NCBI GenBank assembly: GCA_963850995.1
Contig: CAWKNQ010000022.1
Span: 1 to 64,000 of the forward strand
Source of the DNA: Gaiellasilicea sp963850995
GTDB taxonomy: Bacteria > Actinomycetota > Thermoleophilia > Gaiellales > Gaiellaceae
Direction of reading: 5' to 3'
DNA length: 64,000 nt
Shown here: positions 9,044 to 19,680 of the stretch, piece after piece
How positions within the stretch are numbered: the first letter of the stretch is position 1
How the letters are laid out: the number at the start of each line of letters is the position of its first letter
Translations under genes and position numbers: made by a program
Notes under the pieces: generated by a model
What the model saw: only the letters and a program-made list of their open reading frames with translations
Databases searched by the model: none
Told to the model about the DNA's origin: nothing

Positions 9044-12000
9044 CTATGCGACCGCGGCAGCGAACGACGTGTACAGCTCTGAAGGAAGGTGTTGCTGGAG
9101 CTTCCACACAAACGCGATAGGACGATCGCCCTCGTGGCTCACATACATCGCGGGGCCGAGGCACCAGAACGCGCGGTCAGTGGTGCGCAGCCGGGCGAAT
9201 AAGACGACGTTCGTTCGGTCTTCTCGCTGACGGATGTACCTCTGGCCGATGGCGCTGTCGGCGGCAGTCGCCGACTGGCTTTCCCAATGGACTAGTTCTG
9301 GATTGATCGCATAATCGCGGTATCGGGTTGTCGGCGAGAAGCCGCCCACGCTCTTATCGAGCGTGAACGCAAAGAGATCCGTTCGTGACTGCGGTTCCCA
9401 CCAAACACCGGTCTGCCATGTCTGCGGCTTTGCACCTTCGCCGACACCGAAGGCCGCGAGGATCTCGGTGCGCGTGTAACGCGAATGGAGTGCAAGCGGC
9501 ACGTTCGGAAGCTCGAGTGGATGGTCGAGGTACTGGATGCGCTCAGGAAGTAACTCAAGCACCTCGGCGAGTTCTGCGCGGACATGTGGATGGGCCCAGA
9601 CCTGTGCCAAGGCGTCGGCGAAGCTCCCGGATGCGCCAAGAGTCGTGATTGACGAGATCAACATGCGAAGGAGTCGCTGTTCACGCAGACTCAGGCTCTC
9701 CAGCGCTGGCGGATGATTTCTGCGGAGAAGCCGCGGGTAGGTCTCGAGGCGCTCGTCATCGTCGACGTGCAGCAGTCGGCCTACGGCGCGCAGCAGTAGC
9801 TTCTCTGCCGGTCCTGCCGTATCAGTAGCCAAACCGACCTCGCGACGCATCTCCGTCCAGCTATGACCGCCGGCATAGACGTCCTCCAGTTCTAGGCCGC
9901 TGGCTTCAAGGTACTCACCGAGACTCACGTCCCCGAGCGAGCGAAGCTCCTCGCGCCGCTCCCGCCACGTGCTCGGGATCGCTTCGCGGATGCTACGGAG
10001 GACGATCTCCCGCACCACTGGGTCCAGGTCGAAGCTGCAACCAGCTGGCAAGAACGGAAAGTCGTTGCGAACCTGTCGTTCGACATCAGCGCGGGAACCC
10101 CCCAATAGCGCGCGGAGACGCCGGTCGAAGCGGAACTCCTTGCGGTGCGTGCCGACAAAATCAAGGACGGTGCAAGCGCCCTTCCCCGCTGCCTTCCGCA
10201 GCCCACGGCCCAGTTGCTGCAGGAAGAGCGTCGGGCTGTCCGTCGGGCGGAGGAGGAGCAGCGTGTCGACACTTGGGATGTCGACACCCTCGTTGAAAAG
10301 GTCGACCGTGAAAACCACTCGTAGCTTTCCGTCCGAAAGTTCGCGCAAGGCAGCCCGGCGCTCGTCTGAACGACTCGTTGCCGAGAGTGCCTTGGCAGCC
10401 AGGCCGAGCTCCGTGAAGCGCTGCGCCATGAAGTGGGCGTGCCCGACGCTGACGCAGTAGCCGAGCGCGCGCATGCGCGACGGGTCGGCGATCTTCCGCC
10501 GGACCTCCTCCACAACTAGGTGGGCCCACGCGTGATCAGCCGTGAGGACGCCTTCGAGGGCTGCGACGTCGTATCCCTGGCCCCGCCGCCACGGAACACT
10601 GCGCAAGTCGAGCCCGTCGTGAACGCCGAAGTACGCGAAAGGGGCGAGGTACTCCTGGTCGATGGCATCCCAAAGTCTCAGCTCGGCGGCGATTCGGCCG
10701 TCGAAGTGACGAAGCACATCGAGCCCGTCTGCACGCTCGGGTGTCGCCGTCAGGCCCAGCAGCTCGATCGGCTGGACGTGGTCGAGAAGCGCCTCGTACG
10801 ATGGCGCCGCCGCGTGATGGAACTCGTCAACGATGACGACGTCGAAGTGGGTCCGGTCGATGTTCCGAACGTCGACGCTGTGCAGACTCTGGATCGATGC
10901 GAAGACGTGCTCGAACCGTTCGGGCCGGTGGCCTCCGACCCACTTCTCACCGAAGGCTGCTTCGCGCAATGCGTACCGGAACGTGGCGCGGCTCTGATCG
11001 AGTATCTCCTCGCGGTGAGCAACGAACAGCAGCCTGCTGCGACCGAGCTCCGATCGAAGCCGCGCGTAATCGACCGCGGCCATCACTGTCTTCCCGGTGC
11101 CGGTGGCCGCGACAATCAGGTTGCGATGGTGCCCCTGGTGGCGGGCGAGGACGACGTGCTCGAGCATCGCCTCTTGGAAGGGGCGCAACTCGAGCTCGAT
11201 CGGGCTGAGCAGGGTGACGTCGCCAGCCGCAACCTCGAGAGTGCGACTGCTGAATTCCGCGGGATCGTAGGGCACAAAGTCCCTGCTCTCCCAGTAGCTC
11301 ATGAAGACCGCCGCCATCTTCGCGACCGCATCCGGATTGCGCACCGCGGAAACGCGCACGTTCCACTCCAAGCCGAGAACCTGCGCTGAGTGCGTGAGGT
11401 TCGACGATCCGATGTACGCAGTCGAGTAGCCGCTTTCGCGATGGAAGATCCACGCCTTGGCGTGGAGCCGCGTCGAGGAGGTGTCGTACGAGACCATGAT
11501 CTGCGCACCCAGTCGCTCCAGCTCGTCGAGCGCGCGCTGCTCCGTACTGTTCGTGTAGGTCGTCGTTAGGACTCGGAGCGGCTTGCCTGCCTCGCAGTGC
11601 CGCCGGAGCGCATCCGTCAGCGGGCGCACGCCGCTCCAGCGGACGAACGCCATGACCACTTCGATCGCGTCTGCCGAGGGCACTTCGGCGCGAAGCTCGT
11701 GCCCAACGGACGGCTCGCCAGGGGCGTTCGTGAAGACGGTCGTGTCGAGCAGCGGAGTGAGGGGGCGCTCGATCTGTAGTGGTCGTCCGTCGGGAAGACG
11801 CTGGAGCAGCGCAACCAACACGCGTCCGGGGTCGACAAGCTCGTCGCCACTCAAATCGCTCCGTTCATCCGTGAGAGCTTGGAGCTGATGAATGAGCGCC
11901 ACCGCCAGACGCACTGCTTCGTCACTACGCCTTCCTTCTGGCGCTCGCTCGATCACTCTCGCGAGCATGCTGGCGATGTGGCGGGACACACGATCCGACG

Positions 12001-12127
12001 CCTCGGCGTCACGCAGATCGGCTAGCTCGGCATGAAGCGTCCCGTCAGGGATCTCCTTGAGCAGCGCCTCGAGCCTGCTCGTGAGCAGCGCTTCGTGCAG
12101 CCCGGGGTTGAAAGAGTCCCCGGTCAA
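9044..12127 (-). CDS. PLD nuclease-SF2 helicase-DUF3427 protein
   Basis: This unbroken 1,027-residue protein starts at TTG 12127. Domains in order: a helical N terminus; a phospholipase D-like nuclease (residues about 125-260) with HAKAWIF (H222, K224) and GSSNLT (N243); an SF2 helicase with Walker A ATGTGKT (341-347), DEFHH (434-438) and LGLTATPER; then the second RecA lobe with FNEGVDIPSVDTLLLLRP and QQLGRGLRK; and a C-terminal DUF3427-type region (about 830-1027). Such proteins presumably move on double-stranded DNA and cut it with the PLD domain. They are common in defence islands and next to restriction systems. It follows the DUF4011 gene after 76 bases on the same strand, so co-transcription is likely. 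Its intact frame contrasts with its neighbours. Confidence 0.85.
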   Translation of the reverse strand: MTGDSFNPGLHEALLTSRLEALLKEIPDGTLHAELADLRDAEASDRVSRHIASMLARVIERAPEGRRSDEAVRLAVALIHQLQALTDERSDLSGDELVDPGRVLVALLQRLPDGRPLQIERPLTPLLDTTVFTNAPGEPSVGHELRAEVPSADAIEVVMAFVRWSGVRPLTDALRRHCEAGKPLRVLTTTYTNSTEQRALDELERLGAQIMVSYDTSSTRLHAKAWIFHRESGYSTAYIGSSNLTHSAQVLGLEWNVRVSAVRNPDAVAKMAAVFMSYWESRDFVPYDPAEFSSRTLEVAAGDVTLLSPIELELRPFQEAMLEHVVLARHQGHHRNLIVAATGTGKTVMAAVDYARLRSELGRSRLLFVAHREEILDQSRATFRYALREAAFGEKWVGGHRPERFEHVFASIQSLHSVDVRNIDRTHFDVVIVDEFHHAAAPSYEALLDHVQPIELLGLTATPERADGLDVLRHFDGRIAAELRLWDAIDQEYLAPFAYFGVHDGLDLRSVPWRRGQGYDVAALEGVLTADHAWAHLVVEEVRRKIADPSRMRALGYCVSVGHAHFMAQRFTELGLAAKALSATSRSDERRAALRELSDGKLRVVFTVDLFNEGVDIPSVDTLLLLRPTDSPTLFLQQLGRGLRKAAGKGACTVLDFVGTHRKEFRFDRRLRALLGGSRADVERQVRNDFPFLPAGCSFDLDPVVREIVLRSIREAIPSTWRERREELRSLGDVSLGEYLEASGLELEDVYAGGHSWTEMRREVGLATDTAGPAEKLLLRAVGRLLHVDDDERLETYPRLLRRNHPPALESLSLREQRLLRMLISSITTLGASGSFADALAQVWAHPHVRAELAEVLELLPERIQYLDHPLELPNVPLALHSRYTRTEILAAFGVGEGAKPQTWQTGVWWEPQSRTDLFAFTLDKSVGGFSPTTRYRDYAINPELVHWESQSATAADSAIGQRYIRQREDRTNVVLFARLRTTDRAFWCLGPAMYVSHEGDRPIAFVWKLQQHLPSELYTSFAAAVA

Positions 12128-12203
12128 CCCGGCTGAGTTTCCGAGCCGTCCGCCCTCGCGCCAAGGCAGACGAGCTCGCCGGATGCCTCAGGCCCTGGAG
12201 TCG

Positions 12204-15200
12204 TCAAGCTCGCGGTGTCCTCAAGTACTCGCCCTCACGCTCCAGCCGCTTCATTCGAAGAAGGTACGTAACGGCCCGCTCGAGCCCCGCGGCGATATCG
12301 GTGCCTCGCCGGTTCCAGCCGTAGAGCCGCGCGACCGCGAAGGTGAGCTCGTCTCGACCCGCGTGCGTCGCGTCGGCTACGACGCGTTCGACGGCCGCTC
12401 GCAGCTCGGTGGCTGGTACCTCAGCGATCGACCTCCGCGTGTTCCTGTCGTCCGGGTCTGGGATCCGGACGCGGTTGGGATCGCCGTCCGCGATCATGAG
12501 ATATCCCGGCTCAGACTCCGCGATGCGCCCCCTCCCTCGAAGCGTCTTGACCGCCTCATCGAACGAGTCGCGGATGCGAGCGCCTGCCCGGCCGACACCC
12601 CACGCCTCGCGGACTCGCCGCAGAACGACCTCACGAGACACAGGCCCTTCCACGTCGACGACCTCCTCGATCATCCGCCGCAGGTCGGCTTTGGCGCCGT
12701 AGTCGTGCATCTCGATCCCTCGAGCTCGTGGCGGAGTGGGAGTCGCGACAACGTACTGTTCCGCCCAGACGGGACGCTCGTCCGGCGCCACAATCTCGTA
12801 GTTGTCCTCGATCCACAGCGGTGCCTGTTCGAGTCGTTGCTTGCGTGGCGCGGGTGTGTCTCCAGCGATAGCCGCTTCAATCGCTTCTCGGAGCCGTTGT
12901 TCCTGGTCCGCACGGTCGCGGTACCACGAAGTCCCCCAGATCCGATGTAGTCGCCAACCGAGGCCCTCGAGCACTTCTTGCCGAAGCCGGTCGCGATCGC
13001 GCGCCACGCGAGACGAGTGGTACATCGCACCGTCGCACTCGATCCCAAGGGCGTAACGGCCAGTCTCGATCGGATGAGGAATAGCCATGTCGACCCGGTA
13101 TCCGGCCGCGCCGACCTGTGGGACGGCGTCGTAGCCCCACGATCTGATGACTCGGATCACTTCTTCCTCGAACGGGCTCTCAGCGTCGAGTCCTAGCTCG
13201 CCGATTTCGAGTGCAAGCGCGGCCTCGCCGCGAGCAGCGAAGTCGAGATACCGGTGCAAGTGGCGGACGCCCTCGGCAGTGATCGCTGACGGGAAATCCT
13301 CCGACCGCACAGAGCTGACGACCTCGACGCGTCGACGCGCACGCGTGATCGCGACGTTGAGTCGGCGCTTGCCCCCGGCCCGGTTGATCGGTCCAAAGTT
13401 CATCGTGAACTTGCGGTTCTCGTCGTGCCCATAGCCGACGCTGAAGATCATCACGTCGCGCTCGTCGCCCTGGACGTTCTCCAGGTTCTTGATGAAGTAT
13501 CCGTCGAGCCGTCCCTCCTGGAAGAAGTCGTCCAGGTCGGGTCGCTCCTGCGCGGCGCCGGTCGAGCTCGACCTCGATCGCGGACGCTTGAGCCTCGGAG
13601 AAGGCAACAACGCCGACCGTGACCGACCGATCCGGGTGCGACTGGCTCCATTGCGCCCAGTGCATCATCCGGTCGACGGCCACGGCCGCCTCACGCGGAT
13701 TGTCGCGCGACGTACCGCGCCGATAGACGCCGTCCGGCACGTGATAGAGCTCGACGCCGAGATCTTCGGCCGAGTGGACCGCACCCGGGAACGAGACGAG
13801 GCGTCCCTCGTAGAACGAGTGGTTCGAGTAGAGGATCAGCCCCTCGTGCTGGCTCCGGTAGTGCCACCGGAGCGGGAGCTGGCGCAAGCCGCCCGCGCCG
13901 AGGCACAGCTTGAGGATTGACTCGAACTCGGCGAAGTCCTCCTCGTCGTACTCGTCGTCGCTATCGCCGAAAGCGGCGTCGAAGAACGACGTCGGTGGGA
14001 GCTGCTGTTCGTCACCGGCGACGATCAGCTGATCGCCGCGATAGATGCAGTTGATCGCGTCGGATGGCCTGACCTGAGAGGCCTCGTCGAAGATCACGAC
14101 GTCGAAGCGGAAGACCTGGCGGCAGGAACTGGCTGACGGTGAGCGGACGTCATCATGAAGCACGGCTTGAGCGCCTGCACAACTGGGCCGGTCCTGGCGA
14201 AGAGGTCGCGAACAGGCATGTGCTTGCGCTGCTTCATCCCTTCGCGCTGGATAACACCGGCAGGCCCAAGATTGTCCGCGGGCGACGTTCGTTGCATGCT
14301 CGGATCACGCGCGAAGCGGCGAGTTCGATGACTCGCTCGTCGAGGCGTCGGAACTCGTCCACGGTGTTCGCGAGCTGGTCGGCGCGGACCGTGCCGATCC
14401 GTTCCTTGTCTGCCTCGATGACGCAGTCTGCCCAGCGCTCGAGTACAGCACGCTCGACGACCGCGGGGATGAGCTCGGCCTCAATGGCCTTGATCTCGCA
14501 GAACTCCAGCGGCTCCTCGACACCAAGGGAGATCAAGCGCGCACGAGTCTCCGCAGTACTCGAACCACTCCTCGATGTCCGGGAGCGTGTCGCGGAGGAG
14601 GCGAAGCAGACTCCCGAGCGTCCTCGACCGTCGTCATGAAGTCCTGTTGAAGCTCTTCGCGCTTGCCTGAGGCGAAGTTGGTGCAGATCGTGTCCCTCGC
14701 GCGGAGCCAGTTGGCGAGTGGCTCGGAGAGTTCAGTAGATGGGATCTGAACCGAGAGGAGACGCTCGGCTACGCCGTCGTCGATCTCGGAGTCGACGAGC
14801 GATCGCAGGTCGGCCGCCCATTCAAGGGCGGCGTCCAGAGCCGCCCAGTCAGTTTCAGCCCTGCGTATGACTCGCCGAGTCGACGCTGATCGTCGAGCAT
14901 CGTCGCGCTCAGCTCCGCTTCAAGTGTCGAGCCGCTCACGGCTTGAGAGCGCTGTGACCATTTCGTCGACCGTGAACTGACGGTTCGCGACTCGCGTCCA
15001 CCGCCGAGAGCACCTCACCAAGCGCGATCAGAGAGTCTGCAGCGTCGCCGCGATGCTCCCCCGCAACAGCGAGGGGTCGGTGATCAGATCGGCAGCGACG
15101 GCGGTGGCGTAACCCGCCGTCGGCGGCCGCGAGCCAGGAGCCTGCTTGCTTCTGGATCCATCGGCGTTCGCCTGCACGTCAACTGCCGATTGGCCACCGC

Positions 15201-17765
15201 GAGCAAGCTGGCGCTGCATGGCTGGCGAGATCAAGCGCCCGGACCAGCGAGCTCGATCGCGCGTCGAGCGACCCCGAGCGCGCGTTCGATGCTCCCGAAG
15301 TCGCTCGCTTCGCCACGGTAGAGTCGCCAAGATCAGCAGCGTGCCGAGCCTCCGCGTCCTCAAGTTCGCGCTTCAGCTTCTGCCACGCAATGCCTGGGGA
15401 AGGAGCGTTACGGCCTCCTGCGTGAAGCGACCGGCGCGCGAAACGGTCGCTATGACCTTCTTGTCCGCCCGATAGCCGCCCTTCAGCTTCCCGAAGCCCT
15501 GAGTGAACGTTCTCGAATCGAGAGATCAAACCCTCAAGATCAAGTTCCAGCACATCATCGGAAAACGTCTTGCCGAGTTCCTCGCGCTGGAGCTTGAATG
15601 AGTCGACGAGCGCCTGAAGCACCTCCTCGTGAGTGCTGTGCCGCGGCGAGAGATCCAGGATGGAGCCATGCCGCTTCCGGCTTGTCTGCGCTTGCCGCGA
15701 GCGCGCCAAGCTCCGCGAGCTCGAGCGACCGCTCGATTGTCGCATCCTGCTTAGGCAGACCAAACGCCTCGGCCAGCCACATCGCTCGGTCCGACAACTC
15801 GTTGAAGCAACGACGAGGCTTCACCGAGTGCATTCGAGAGACCGTCGACCTCGGGACGTCTCATGCGCACCAAGTACCCCGGCGAGCGCTGAATCATGCA
15901 ACGGCACTCAGCGACTCCTCGGACATCGCGCAGTCGGTCGAGAGGGAAGCTCGCGGTAACGATCGCCGACGACGCCGCAAGCCCGTCGATCTCGAGCGCA
16001 CGCTGCTCGACCTGCGCCCGCCTGGCTCTCATGAGCTCCTGAGAGCGGCTCGAGATCGGACTCGGTCAGCCATCCGACAGGAACGGATGCGGTGATTCGA
16101 GGTGCTCCAGCAAGAGGGCGAGCGCGTCGATAGCCCGGCAGGTCGCGCGGCACCTCCATGCCGAACTCACCGACGATGTCCGACGCGGCGCCCGACAACC
16201 GGTCCAAGGCCTGCTCCGCCGTCGGCGATTTGAGCGTCCACGCGTTGTCGTGTCGCGCTGTTGAGCGTGACATTGTCGAGGTCGCGCCAGATGAAGCTCG
16301 ATCCGCGGGAGATCGGCCCCCATGCGCGAGAGAGACGCTCGGTTGTCGAGATGAGGTCCTCGAACTCCGCGGGCGAGAGCGCGACGCCGATCTGCTCAGG
16401 GTGAGGAGCTTGAGGCAGTTCCTGTAGTTGGGTGACCCGGCCGATTACGTCGTTGAGGCTACGCCCCAGCGGTTCGCGGACTTCGTTTACGGCTGCGGAT
16501 CTTGCGGAGAGCTCGGCTCGCCGGCGCGCCAGGTTGGCCAGCTCGCTGCTTGGCATCCCTGATGGTGCCTGTGGATGGTGGGTCAGCGCCCTTGCGAGCT
16601 CGTGAGCCACTTCCTTGCGCGTGGCCTTATGGCTATGGAGCTCCAGCGTGTAGTCGCCGAGGCCGAACCTGCTCGCATCCGCGTCTCGACGACCTCGAGC
16701 GCAGCTGCCTTCTCGCTGACGAACAGCACCGTCCGCCCGAGTGCGATGTTCTCGGCGATCATGTTCGCGATCGTTTGGCTCTTGCCGGTACCGGGCGGCC
16801 CGTCCATGACGAAGCTGTTGCCGGCCGCAGACGCTGTGATGCACTGACGCTGAGTGGCGTCGGCCGGAAGCACCGTCGCGCCGTGTTCTGGGCTGCCCTG
16901 CTCGTCGATGAGCTCATCAGGCATCGGCTCGAAGTCGAGCGAAGACCCCTCTTCCGAGCCGTGAACGAGCGCTCCAATGATCGGATGGTCAGCGATTTCC
17001 TCGGCGTTGGCCTCGAGATCGCGGTACATCACTTCCTTGTGGAACGAGAAGTGGCTGATGACGAGACGAGGGTCGACTGACCAGGTCGGCATTGACCGAA
17101 CGTGTGCCGGACCTCGTCGAGGAAGTCGTCGAGATCCAGCTCGTCCGGGTCTTCGAGCTCCGGAAGGGTGAGACCGAACTCCGGGAGCTTGAGCACGAGC
17201 GCAGGGTTGACGACGATGTCCTCGTCGACGCGCGCAAGGCGATATGGCTCCCGGGGGTTCTCGCGATGAAGCTGGACGGGAATGAGCACCAATGGACTCG
17301 CAGCCTCTTCCTTGGTGTCAGGGTCGACCCATTTGAGGAACCCGGCTGCGAGATAGAGGATCCACAGGCCTTTGTCCATGTACTCCTGGGTCGCGCGTCG
17401 ATCGAGGGTCCGAAGAGTTCGGGTCAGCGCGGCGCGGTCGGTCTTGTCGGTGATCAGCTCCCCGGGGCCGGGAATCAGCGTTGCCGCAGACGGCTCTTCC
17501 TCATCGTTCTGAGTCAGGCGGCGCGAAGAACTGCCAGGAATTGCCAGCGAGAAGGCGTTCGACGATCCCGTCGATCTCGTCCGGGCTCCGCGACGATTCC
17601 AAGCGTCGAGGATCGCGTGTCCTTGAAAGTGCAGGAGGCGGTTCGATCGCGCGAGGTTGACGAGCTCTTTGCGCCAGCCTCGATCTGCGCGAGCACGCGA
17701 TCGCGACCCTTCAGCCTCGGATCGATCGCTTCCTCGCCGCTTGCCGGCGTCGATGATTCAGCCAT
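12204..17765 (-). CDS. DUF4011-SF1 helicase-Vsr-like nuclease-DUF3320 protein (frameshifted)
   Basis: ATG 17765 begins a protein of about 1,850 residues, readable with at least six frame changes. The N-terminal DUF4011 part has ARSNRLLHF and later MDKGLWILYLAAGFLKWV and PLVLIPVQLHRENP. The SF1 helicase has VMDGPPGTGKSQTIANMIAE (Walker A near 16800), VIFDEASQVRPSD with IVAGDEQQLPPTSFF (near 14080), and LENVQGDERDVM plus RLNVAITRARRRVEVV (near 13350-13470). The C-terminal nuclease is Vsr/MTES_1575-like: SPFEEEVIRVIRSWGYD, YRVDMAIP and GIECDGAMYHSS. It ends in a DUF3320-type region. Such DUF4011-helicase-Vsr proteins are known defence-island members (Hhe in one screening study, as I recall it). 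The start codon overlaps the stop of the ImmA/IrrE gene by 8 bases. The Vsr-like active site looks intact. Confidence 0.85.
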
Positions 17766-18291
17766 CGCTGGCGCCTTCCCGCGCTTGGCACCGCCGCCCG
17801 GCGGGCTTTAAGGCTCCGGGTCTTGTCGCCGACATCCCGAGGTTGTAGAGCCGCCACGCGAGCGCCTCGTCGCTGACGCCGAAGCGGTTCTCGCCGCCGG
17901 CCGCGCGCACGGCCGCCTCCGGCATGACGAGGTTCGCGGCGAAGATGTTCGCCTCCCGCTCCAGCGCCTTCGCCTCCGGGTCGACGCCGATCTCCTCGGC
18001 GCGGCAGTAGACCGGCTTCGCCGTGCCCTCCACGCACTGGCAGATCCAGTGGCCGAGCTCGTGGGCGATCGTGAAGCGGCGGCGCGTCTCCGGCTCGGCC
18101 GCGTTGACGAGGATCCGGCGCTCGGCCGGGAGGAGCATGCCGCTCACGTCGAGCTCGCGCGCCTCGACGGCGAGGCCGAGCAGGTCCTCGGCGATCGACT
18201 CGACCGGGACGGGCAGCTCGTCGCCGCCGAAGACGGCGTGGTAGCGCTCGCGCAGCTCGTGCGCGCGCGGCTCGTCGTACTTGTCGGACAA
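17758..18291 (-). CDS. ImmA/IrrE-family zinc metallopeptidase
   Basis: I place the start at TTG 18291 because a GGGAGG-type ribosome-binding site lies just upstream and the protein then begins SDKYDEPRAHELRERYHAVF. The 178-residue protein has the ImmA/IrrE core: VPVESIAEDLLGLAV, a strand ERRILVNAAEPETRRRFTIA, the zinc-binding HELGHWI, and the following helix EREANIFAANLVMPEAAV that carries the third ligand. Family members cleave transcriptional repressors or anti-sigma factors (ImmA cuts the ICEBs1 repressor, IrrE/PprI cuts DdrO). Here it lies between a sigma-factor module upstream and a defence helicase downstream, overlapping the latter by 8 bases. The likely job is switching of this locus, but the target is not shown. 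The last ~20 residues may be out of frame. Confidence 0.85.
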   Translation of the reverse strand: MSDKYDEPRAHELRERYHAVFGGDELPVPVESIAEDLLGLAVEARELDVSGMLLPAERRILVNAAEPETRRRFTIAHELGHWICQCVEGTAKPVYCRAEEIGVDPEAKALEREANIFAANLVMPEAAVRAAGGENRFGVSDEALAWRLYNLGMSATRPGALKPAGRRCQAREGASDG

Positions 18292-18310
18292 TGTCCTCCC
18301 CTCTCCCCGG

Positions 18311-18882
18311 TCAGCTGACGGCGCGGAAGAGGCGGTCGACCTCGTCCCGCTCGGCGTCCTGATTGTGGTCCGCCATGTCTGCACTTGCAAGTGAGAAATC
18401 GAGAGAGCGGGCGCGGTAGGCCACCTGAGCCTCGAGCGGCGGCGGGCGCCAGCCGGCGAGCTCGCGCACGTTCGCCTTCAGGAGCTCCGCGAGGGCGCTC
18501 CAGACGCTCGCGTCGACGCCGGCCGGGTCGAGCTGGCCGGTCTCGAGCTCGTGGTAGGCGTCGGCGAGCCGGTCGCGGCTCGCGCTCCTGCAGCCCGAGC
18601 ATCCCGAGCAGCGAGTCGACGACCGCGGCGCGCTTCAGCCCCTGCCGGCGGCGCAGCTCGAGCAGCGGCGGCTCGTGCTGGAGCCAGGCGGCGAGGAGCG
18701 CCGAGTCCTCGGCCGTCGCGCTCGGCCGCGCGCGTCGCCTTGTGGAAGCGCTCGAACATGCGCGCGAGCGCGTCCGCCTCGGCGCCGGCGCGGTCGAGGT
18801 AGTCGGCCGCGCGCGGCCGCTCGCCGCGGGCGAGCGCGGCCGCGTACTCGGCGAAGAGCTCGTCGACGGCCCTAAGCAGCAA
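18311..18882 (-). CDS. Sigma-factor-associated unknown protein (frameshifted)
   Basis: TTG 18882 starts LLRAVDELFAEYAAALARGE, overlapping the stop of the sigma-factor gene by 11 bases. The frame changes twice. The readable pieces are YLDRAGAEADALARMFERFH, then TAEDSALLAAWLQHEPPLLE followed by RRRQGLKRAAVVDSLLGMLG, and the end LEAQVAYRARSLDFSLASADM and DEVDRLFRAVS. The length if repaired is about 190 residues, helical, with no membrane segment. I do not know the family. A 'sigma factor, unknown helical protein, ImmA/IrrE peptidase' order suggests it is a candidate anti-sigma or regulator and a possible substrate of the peptidase. That is inference from position only. Confidence 0.6.
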
Positions 18883-19408
18883 GCTTCTCCGCCACCTTTC
18901 GATGACCGCGGTGGGCGGCCTGGTCGACGGCGTTCCGCGTGATCCCGAGCTGCTCGGCCACCTGCGCCGGCGAGAGGCCCTCGCGGTGGAGCAGGTCGAG
19001 CACCTCGCGGTCGCGGTCGGGCAGGTCGGCGATCAGCGCAGCCAGGTCTGCTCGCCCTCCCACTCCTCGAAGCTCGTCCGGCGCCGGCGGGATCCCAGTC
19101 GTCGGGGAGCGTCGCGCCCTCCTTCGCGGCCCACTCGTATCCCCGCGCCGTCCAGTTCACGACGCTCCAGACGACGGCGCGGTACGGCACCGAGTAGGTC
19201 TTCCCGCGGCGAGCTCGTTCGCGAGGCGCAGGAAGACGCGCTGCGCGACCTCGTCGGCCGCCTGCCGGTCGCGCACGCGGAGCGAGACCCACTCCTGGAC
19301 GAGGTACACGTAGTTCTCGAGGAGCTGGGTGTGCTCCTTGGCCTCGAGCAGTCGCTTGTCCTCGGCATCGCGCGCATCGTGCATCGAGGACAGAGTCTCT
19401 TCGGACAC
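18872..19408 (-). CDS. ECF-like sigma-70 family RNA polymerase sigma factor (frameshifted)
   Basis: GTG 19408 begins MSEETLSSMHDARDAEDKRL and continues with a region-2-like helix (LENYVYLVQEWVSLRVRDRQ, AADEVAQRVFLRLANEL). The frame then changes near 19205 and again near 19070. The middle part reads KTYSVPYRAVVWSVVNWTAR and the end is a clear region 4: LPDRDREVLDLLHREGLSPA then QVAEQLGITRNAVDQAAHRG. With both helices present it is a complete small sigma factor of about 175 residues. It is the first gene of the minus-strand defence operon and diverges from mcrB. Both overlaps downstream (11 bases, then the peptidase) suggest one transcript. Its target promoters are unknown. Confidence 0.8.
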
Positions 19409-19455
19409 GTCTGGATCTTACGAGGCGTGCTCGCGAACGGTGATGATCTGCAAGA

Positions 19456-19591
19456 GGGGACGCCTGACATTCATGTCCACGCCATGGCGCTTGCGGCAAC
19501 GACGTGAGCGATGTAGGCGTCCCCACTCCTCCCCCTTGCTGCGGTACGACGTAACCGCCGGCCGTTTAGCCGAACGAGGCAAAGGGGACGC
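19456..19591. promoter_or_regulatory. GGGGACGC repeats between sigma factor and mcrB
   Basis: The 272-base divergent intergenic region has three copies of GGGGACGC. GGGGACGCCT at 19456-19465 and AGGCGTCCCC at 19515-19524 are perfect inverted copies separated by 49 bases; a third, direct copy GGGGACGC lies at 19584-19591. Repeats of this kind between a regulatory operon and a restriction operon could be binding sites for a shared regulator or promoter elements for the neighbouring sigma factor. There is no direct proof, and in a GC-rich genome the octamer alone has limited weight. Confidence 0.35.
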
Positions 19592-19680
19592 AGCGGTCTG
19601 CGCAACCGATCTCTATCGCTGCGGCGCATGGCGGCCACTACCTCGGTAGGCGGCCGTCCTCGTAGACTGCAGCGCACGTC

